Part shown: positions 57,491 to 64,000 of the stretch, piece after piece
Position numbering within the stretch: the first letter of the stretch is position 1
Layout of the letters: each line of letters starts with the position of its first letter
Assembly (NCBI GenBank): GCA_025345505.1
Contig: JANVCC010000125.1
Span: 5,117,388 to 5,181,387 of the forward strand
Direction: 5' to 3'
DNA: 64,000 nt
From: Todiramphus chloris collaris
Taxonomy: Eukaryota; Chordata; Aves; Coraciiformes; Alcedinidae
Notes under the pieces: model-generated
Told to the model about the DNA's origin: nothing
Seen by the model: the letters and a program-made list of their open reading frames with translations, nothing else
Database searches by the model: none
Translations under genes and position numbers: made by a program

Positions 57491-57785
57491 GGTCCGTCAC
57501 CCACCAGCCACGGGATTAAGGCAACATCCCCAAGGATGGCTACTGGAATGAAACAGAGACAGCACATGTCCAGGAGCACCCCAGCTTTGCTCTCAGGAGA
57601 GACTCCCAACCAATGCTTACACCACAGCTCGACCCTGAAGTTTGCAGATACCCACAGGGTTAAGCTCAGCTTCGACAAGAACCTAAGTAGAGCATCGAAG
57701 GGAAAGAGTCTTGAGCTCAGTCAGAGGTGGTAAAAATAAAATTGCTGCTAAAATAACAGGAAAGGCTGCTCCCACTGGCCAATCC

Positions 57786-57830
57786 CCCCCCCCCCCCAAA
57801 AAAAAAAAAAAAAAAACCAAACAAAAAAAA
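57786..57830 (+). repeat. C-run and A-run low-complexity block
   Basis: About 13 C followed directly by about 19 A and then a further A-rich stretch. Similar in build to the block at 31143. Confidence 0.8.
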
Positions 57831-58529
57831 ATAGCCAGTCTGTGAGTTCAGAGATCCATGTAGATAGATGGAGGTTGGGTTCTGGGGTGGATTTTCACCC
57901 TTAGAGCAGCCCAGGGAATGCAGCAAGTGTTCAGGTCTTAATTACACCCAGAATGCCATGACCTTGAAAAATAATGAGACACAGCAAAGAAACAAGAGCA
58001 AAATTGAGACATCGACTCCACCACCCCTCTCAAAGCCAGCAGCTGGGTCACCATCACTCAGCTACGTTCTTTTCCTCTCCGGGCTAGAACAGCCAGGCCT
58101 CCCCCAAATAACTGCTCTTTGTGGAAATTCAAGGTCTCAGAGGATGCAAGAGCTGAAGACCACATTCAAAGACCATCAAGATGGTTCCCCATTCACAAAG
58201 GGCCTTAACCACTGAGGGGGAAAAAAGGTGACTTCTCAAGGAATAAAGTCAAGCTACAAAGCACCATGAGCCATCCTGCAAACTTTTCCAGGAATAGAAA
58301 ACATGTTGAAACCCCCCCCAGATTTTACCAGCCTATGCAAGCTGTGACTACCTGCAACTGCTGGTTGGACCACACTCACTCAGCACAGGAGAACATACTT
58401 CCCTCAAAGCCACCCAGACTGAAGAAGCCCTCACCTCTCACCCAGACACCTCCCTGATGGCAATGCTCCTCTGCAGGCAGCTTATTTAAAGACTCCCTCA
58501 GCCTCGATGGGAGGCTTCTAACCCAAGAT

Positions 58530-58548
58530 GCACCCTGGGAAATGAAGT
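58530..58548 (-). promoter_or_regulatory. Weaker ZNF143-like motif upstream of the nuclear-type exons
   Basis: Minus-strand ACTTCATTTCCCAGGGTGC, sharing the TTCCCA core and flanks with the motif at 49370 but with more mismatches to the consensus. It lies about 1.04 kb upstream of the candidate nuclear ATG. Confidence 0.35.
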
Positions 58549-59097
58549 TTTATCCCAAAAGCTGAATTTGAGGAGAACCCCCAGCCATGGATCTCCTTAG
58601 CAAAGAGAGATGCTGGGGTGAAAATGCTTTACATGACTCAGGGGAAGGGTGGGGCCAAACACCTTGCTTTAAAGACATCTTAGGAAAAAAAAAAATCCCC
58701 CTTTCAAGAGATATAATTAGATAATTAGTTCCAAAATCCAACCTTTCTTAACTGTCTTACCCATCAGAGCACCACAGTTGGATTCGGAGAGGTCTCTGAG
58801 CCCAGGCATTGAGTCCAGAGGGGAAGCTCCTGCAAGATGCTGCTTGATGTAGATCACAAACATCCCCCACCCAAGCACTCACCCAATCATCTCCTCTCCA
58901 GCCCTATTCACGAAGATGAGTCTATTGCTGTCACCTGCCCCCATTGCCATCAAGTACCTCACTGCAGCTGAGACTCCAAAAGGTCTCCACCTAGCACAAG
59001 CAGCGCTGCTGGGAAAGGGCTGGTGCAAAAAGGGGCCTTTATACAAAAAAAAAAAAGGCTTTATACAGCAAAAAGAAATATCACAGGAGAGATATAG

Positions 59098-59535
59098 ACC
59101 TATTGGAGCAAATCTAGGAGGGCACAAAAATGCTGGGAGGGCTGGAACCCCTCTGCTGTGAGGGCAGGCTGAGAGAGTTGGGGGTGTTCAGCCTGGAGAA
59201 AAGAAAGCTCTACTTAAAGGGGTCTATTAGGAAGATGGGGACAGACTTTTTATCAGGGTCTGTTGTGACAGCATGAGGGGTGATGGTTTTAAACTACACA
59301 AGGGAGATTTAGACAAGATAGAAGGAAGATATTTTTTATAGTGAGGGTGGTGAGACCCCGGTTTAGGTTGCCCAGAGAGGTGGTTGATGCCCCATCATTG
59401 GAACCATTCCAGGTCAGGCTGGCTGGGTCTCTGAGCAACCTGCTCTAGTTGCAGATGTCCCTGCTCGCTGCAGGGGGTTTGAACTAGATGACCTAGAAAG
59501 GTCCCTTCCAACCCAAACCTTTCCAGAACTCTACA
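59098..59535 (+). mobile_element. CR1 LINE 3' fragment, forward
   Basis: From 'ctattggagcaaatctagga' through 'gggtgttcagcctggagaaa' and 'gtggtgagaccccggtttag' to 'cctttccagaactctacaaa'. Confidence 0.92.
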
Positions 59536-59539
59536 AAAT

Positions 59540-61220
59540 GGGAGCTTTCCCCAAAATCCTAGGTTTGGGGACCAAAAAAAAGGCATTGCATCACGCCGAG
59601 ATCCCCAGCCATGGCAAGTAGCGGTGCCACATGTTCTCCTGGGAAGATGCCACTCGGTTTGTGGCCAGGAGCGGAAACCCCGGGAGGCTGGGCTGGCTCT
59701 GGGAAAGCTTCTTTGATCCCCGTTTTGCGAGCTGGGCCAAAGGCACCCAAGCTACCTTTCTTGCTGGATGAGTAAAAGTTGTCAAGGGATGGGAGCTGGC
59801 TCCGGGGCAGGGAGCAGGAGAGGACGACGTCGTGCTGGGGCTTGTTTGGTCTCGGCCACATTCCGCCAAGCCAGGGACCAGTGTTTATTTTCTTTTCTTC
59901 CATTTTCACCCTGAGTCTTGTATGGAATTTTTTCAGCCCTGATGCACAGTGAAGGTTTCTCCCGCTCTTTCCATATCAGTTGGGATGTCAATGATGGGAA
60001 ATGATGGGGTTTGCAGAGCGGGTGAGCTGAGAGAAGCCTGTCTTGACCTAAACCAGCTCCATCCTGCCCAAGCACAACCTGGGCAAAACCTCCTAATAAT
60101 TGAGTTTTATGGTTTTTTATACATTTTACTTTGGCAGATGATCTTCTCAATACGGAGGCTGGACCAGGATGGTTCCACCTGGGGCTCTGCAGTGGGGGAA
60201 CATGGACCACAAAGCTGGTCTGGCTCATCACGGTTTGGTGACACTGGATTAAAAAGGAATTTTGATTTCTAGTCCAGCTGCTCCTTTCAGATTGGGAAAT
60301 CCAGAAGGGAGAGAAAAATCCTTCCTACCATCATCCATTCCTTGTAATCCTGGAAAAATTGGTTGGGAAAAAATTGTTTGGGAAAAGTGGAAATGGTTGA
60401 ATGTATTCCAGCAGTTATAAAATAAATTCATGTGATATAAAAGGTGTAACGGATGCTGGGCTAATATATTTTCCCCTCAGATCCCTCACGCATAAGCGTG
60501 GCCTCATTAAGATCATTACAGAATCAAAACCAGACCACTGTAAAGTCCAAGGGAACTTCTTGGCATGACACATGCTGGTGACAAACCTGCTCAGCACCCC
60601 CATACCAGGATCCTGTGTGCACCTTGGGAACTGGATGTTTCCAACCACTTTTCCATAACCTTTTGCTGGATTTGATGCTGTTGCACAGTCTGGTCCTTAT
60701 TTTATCTGTGTGATTGAGAGTAAAAACCTTCCATGGTTCAGCAATATGGTTCAGAGTGTAGAAAAATGGGGTGAGAGTTGCTTGTATCTGTCTGGAAACA
60801 TTAAGAAAGTGGGCTTTATTTCATTCCCTCATTTATTTTTCTGCTGTATTTTGTATTATTTTGCATTTTGCACAGGAAAAGTGTCCAATGGCTACAGCAG
60901 GGCAAGGGCAGGGCAGTCCCAGGTGTTGCAGAATTGCTCCGGCAGCTGTGCAAGGTGCACTGTCACCATCCAGATGTTGAGTTTGTTGTTTTCTTTTGAA
61001 GGGGGGATGATATGGTCAAGAGGCCATGCAGAAGGGAGCGCCTGGACCACAACACTGCGATAGAAGGCAGCTGGCTGAGTGGGGGTGCACGGTGGGTGCT
61101 GCCTTATTGCACACACACACACTCCCACACCCCCATCACCACAGCAGCCCAGATGTTTCAAGGAGGAGGGAGGAAGTCCAGGAGTGGCATAGGACAGGGG
61201 TGCGGGAATTGTAAAGGCTG
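59540..61220. other. Intergenic sequence between TOP1MT and the rhophilin-like gene
   Basis: No supported exon. Short frames on both strands and no recognised repeat. AT content is higher around 60.2-60.9 kb, and composition becomes G-rich toward the assembly gap. A short (CA)n lies at 61110-61123. Confidence 0.45.
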
Positions 61221-61224
61221 AATG

Positions 61225-61510
61225 GTCAGGAGCACCCAGATGTGGCCGGGGGGGGGGGGGGGGGGGGGGNNNNNNNNNNNNNNNNNNNNNNNNNNNNNNN
61301 NNNNNNNNNNNNNNNNNNNNNNNNNNNNNNNNNNNNNNNNNNNNNNNNNNNNNNNNNNNNNNNNNNNNNGGGGGGGGAAGGGGGGAGGGGAGGAGCATCT
61401 GGTTGGAGAGCGGGTCGTCCAGATGTGGCCGAAGGGGGCAGCGCCCAGACGGGGGACGGGGGAGCCTGGTTGCAGGTGGGGAGGTCCAGATGTGCTGCGG
61501 GGAAGGGGGG
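61225..61510 (+). repeat. G-rich minisatellite with CCAGATGTG motif, interrupted by the gap
   Basis: The words 'cccagatgtggccggggg' before the gap, 'tccagatgtggccgaagggg' and 'tccagatgtgctgcggggaa' after it, share CCAGATGTG followed by a G-run. Unit length is irregular (about 50-60 bases after the gap). The missing part is probably more of the same. Confidence 0.6.
61270..61369. other. Assembly gap (100 N) inside a G-rich repeat
   Basis: Exactly 100 N, flanked by runs of G on both sides. Frames crossing it with X residues are meaningless. The true length is unknown, since 100 is a usual placeholder. Confidence 0.97.
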
Positions 61511-62480
61511 CATCGCGCGCGTCCAGCTGCAGCCGTGGGAGGGGCTCGGCGCCCCGCGAGGCCCCGCCCCTCCCGTGACGTCCTCGGCGTTCTAATTCCC
61601 ACCGTTGCCACGGGCGACGGGCCCCTCCGCCCCTCCCCTCCCCGAGCCGCTCCGTTCCTCCCACACCCCCCCCCCTTCGCTCCCCTCCCTCCCACCACCG
61701 TCTTTTCCTCTCCCGCTCTCCCATTGGACAGCGCCGCCGCCGATCCAAGCCGTCCTCCCCTCCCATTGGCCGAGGCCTCTCTCCGCCCCGCCCCGCCACC
61801 CTCCTTATGCCCCAGCACCGCGATCGCTCCGGGTCGGCAGCGCCCGGCGGCGGGGCCGGGAGGGGGGCAGCGGCGGGAGAAGGAGGCGATGCGGAGGGAG
61901 CGGCCGGGGGCTTCATCTACCCTAGGGGAGGGGGTGGCTTTGTAGGGTGGGGGTTTGCCCCGAGCTGGGGCGTCTCTCGAGAGGAGTTTGGGGGGGGGGC
62001 GCACCCCCCCGGCTGGGGTAGCGCTTTGGGGAGGGTTTGCTTCCCCCCGGGGAACGTTTTCCCCCCAGTTTGGGGTAGCTCAGCAAGGGGGGGGCTGGGT
62101 CTGTAGCGTTTGCAACCCTCCGGGCTGGGGTCGCTCTGCCTGGTGCTCCCAGGTGTAGGGGGCTTTGCAGCGTTGGAGAGCAGGGGCTAGTCCCGGGAGA
62201 GGACGGGGCTGGGCTCTGTAGCCCCCCTCGGGGGCTAGCAGCGTGTGGGGGGCTAGGGCAGCAGAACCAGAGTAGCCCCAAGAGGGGACAGGGAGCCCCA
62301 GAGCCACCCCGGTGAGTTCAGGCAGGGGGACCCCCCTCCCCCCCTCAGCCCGTGGATGCTGCGCCCTTGGAGATGATGCCCACTGAGGAGGAGAGCCCGG
62401 ATGGCAGCGGGAAAGGGGACAGGGACGGTGGCCTCGTCCTCCTGCAAGCCCTGAAGAGTGGCAGCACCCGGAAGGTGAGG
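61370..62480 (+). promoter_or_regulatory. CpG island and promoter region of the rhophilin-like gene
   Basis: Strongly GC- and CpG-rich. It contains a CRE-like TGACGTC at 61576-61582, two inverted CCAAT boxes (ATTGG at 61723-61727 and 61765-61769) and GC boxes around 61783-61797. No TATA box. The start site is probably near 61800-61850, giving a 5' UTR exon whose donor I could not fix. Confidence 0.7.
62349..62474 (+). CDS. RHPN1: Rhophilin-like gene, exon with start codon
   Basis: Acceptor with a C-rich tract ending cccctcag, donor gtgagg. The likely start is the ATG pair at 62373; an ATG at 62355 opens only a six-codon upstream frame. It codes MMPTEEESPDGSGKGDRDGG and LVLLQALKSGSTRK, phase 0 at the end. 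Human RHPN1 begins with a similar acidic EExPDGxGxG stretch before its first conserved GC motif. Position next to TOP1MT on the opposite strand is the same as in human. Rhophilin-1 is a Rho-GTP-binding scaffold with HR1, BRO1 and PDZ domains, all of which would lie beyond this window. Confidence 0.6.
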
Positions 62481-62489
62481 CATGGTGGG

Positions 62490-63960
62490 AGGGTGCCATG
62501 GGTTGGGTGCAGGATGGCAAAGCACCCAACTGATGCTCTGTGGGGCTGGGTATCCCTCGGCCGGTCCATGGGGATGGACGTTGCCGTGGGTGCTGCTCAT
62601 GGAGTGGGGTGTAGGTTCATCCTGTCCATCAAACTGTGCTGGGGATGTCAGGGTGCAGCCAGGAGCTGTTGGGGGAAGGGTTTGATGTGAGGTAGAAACA
62701 TGTTCAGTAACTCATCTGTAGGTAGCTCTACACATCTCATAGATTACCGTCTCTTAAACTCCACTCCTCTATCACATCTTCCTCTCCTGACTCCATCTGC
62801 AAGCCTCCCAGTGACTACTTTGACCCAATTTCTCCTGTCTTTTGGCTTTTTTCTCATTCCTGTTTGTAGGAAGATAGTTCAGTCAAGTTCTGTCTCACCA
62901 CTGGAGGTACCAGGCAGGGTGTCTCGTCCCCCCCCAGGCACGCTTCTTCCCCTGGGACCTACCCATGAGGAAAGTTGGTGGCTGTGCATGTGAGATGGGG
63001 CAGATAGCTCTGCTGGCGTCACTTGTTTAATTAGTAACAGTGGTGTAAAATCAATGGGGATTGTCCTCGGGCTGCCACCAACCCTGCTGCTCGACTTTCC
63101 CGACGTTGCTTGGGGGTCACCATGCGATCCTGGTGTCAAGAAGGCTTTAAAGAGCAGTGCTGGTGGTGAGAGAAGATAGATAGATAGATGGTAGTTTTGG
63201 GGACTGTTGAAGTGCATCTCTTGTTAGGTCTGTCCCCTGGGAGATGGCTTTATAAACCTGCAGAGAGTTCACCCTGTTCTTGCAAGGACATCACTTTCCG
63301 AACTTGTTCCTCAGCAGAGAGCTGTGTTTCTGCAGCCTGTTGTCAAAACCAAACAACACCTAAAAAACAACCCCCCAGAAAACACCACCACCAAAAAAAA
63401 AAGCAAAACTCAACCAGGTTCTAGAGGTGGGTTTGTTTTTTCTTTTCCTGAGTGAGATTGCAACCTCAAGGATCAATCTGATCTTGAGTCACTCCTTGGC
63501 TGCAGCTGAGGAGGCTGCAACCTTAAACCAGGCTGGCCTTTACCCAGGGCCTTGTCTAAAGAGCAGGTGCTGCTCATAAAGGAAGACCAACAGGATTTTT
63601 TTTCTTCTTCTTCCCCTCAGTTTATTCAGTTTATGGACATAGCTTCCCTTGTGTGAGCACTTGGTTCCCCCTGTTTGTATCTCCTGGACAGTAGCACAGA
63701 GGAGAATAACATAGGAAAATATTGCAAAGCTTTAGTTGGCAGGGGGGAAACGGGATGGGGATGGACAGATGCTGGATATCCCTGGCCAGTCCCCCCAGTC
63801 ATCTGTCATAACATGATTACTTTTTTATTTTCTATTAGAAAAAACCCACCTGATTAGATTTCCTTGTAACAATACCAGATTTTTGTTTAAAATAAATTAT
63901 TGATTTTGCCTCCTGTAGCTGTTTGGGGGTTTTTTTGTGTGGTTTTTTGTTTGTTTTTTT
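62490..63960. other. First coding intron of the rhophilin-like gene
   Basis: No exon or CR1 copy recognised. Holds a short (GATA)n at 63176-63188 and A-rich and T-rich stretches, with a strong pyrimidine tract before 63968. Confidence 0.5.
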
Positions 63961-63968
63961 CCTCTCAG

Positions 63969-64000
63969 AGCATCAGAGGCTGTGGAAGCAGCCACTTTGT
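63969..64000 (+). CDS. RHPN1: Rhophilin-like gene, next exon (partial, cut by window end)
   Basis: A long T-rich tract and cctctcag precede the exon. Phase 0 from the exon at 62349 gives STRK-SIRGCGSSHF. The GC pair falls where rhophilins have their conserved GCxxLxQ motif. Only 32 bases are visible, and a second AG two bases on could be used instead. Confidence 0.45.

Noticed and set aside
60892..62004. 370-codon minus-strand frame and 180/252-codon frames across the gap
   Set aside because: They run through 100 N and GC-rich promoter DNA; P/R/A/G-rich translations are typical of CpG islands and not of a gene.
1..64000. tRNA, rRNA, CRISPR, integrase or bacterial operon features
   Set aside because: None seen; the DNA is vertebrate nuclear sequence with introns and CR1 elements.

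Overview
The window is nuclear DNA from a bird. At least seventeen CR1 LINE fragments lie on both strands, with typical avian CR1 3' ends. The genes are split by short GT-AG introns, and the gene order (LY6 cluster, TOP1MT, then a rhophilin-like gene on the other strand) matches the block on human 8q24.3. The species cannot be read from the sequence; CR1 makes up roughly 10% of the window by eye.

Left part (about 1.7-22.2 kb): two LY6 (three-finger, LU-domain) genes on the minus strand, each with three coding exons. The first (exons 5363-5414, 2757-2876, 1978-2186) is a complete 126-residue LY6E-like protein with signal peptide, ten cysteines and a hydrophobic GPI tail. The second (exons 22062-22113, 20294-20413, 19278-19435) has the same exon lengths and phases for exons 1 and 2 and a full cysteine set, but stops just after the CN motif and has no GPI tail. 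Both have a TATA-like box 54 bases upstream of the ATG.

Middle (22.2-33.5 kb) is non-coding as far as I can see: CR1 fragments, simple repeats and unique sequence.

Right part (34.6-57.5 kb, minus strand): a complete type IB topoisomerase gene of TOP1MT type. All thirteen core exons could be placed with splice sites and phases that agree, and all five catalytic residues are present. Two alternative 5' ends feed the same first core exon. One is a short first exon (49105-49202) coding an arginine-rich mitochondrial presequence behind a ZNF143-like promoter motif, giving about 593 residues. The other is a string of upstream exons (57.5 to 50.55 kb) that includes a 914-base lysine-rich exon ending in the KWKW-W junction of nuclear TOP1, giving about 967 residues in my model. 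The locus therefore looks able to make both a mitochondrial and a nuclear-type enzyme. This is the most interesting feature of the window.

Right edge (61.3-64.0 kb): a CpG-rich promoter region with a 100-N assembly gap inside a G-rich repeat, then two plus-strand exons (62349-62474 and 63969 onward) that fit the start of a rhophilin gene, probably RHPN1.
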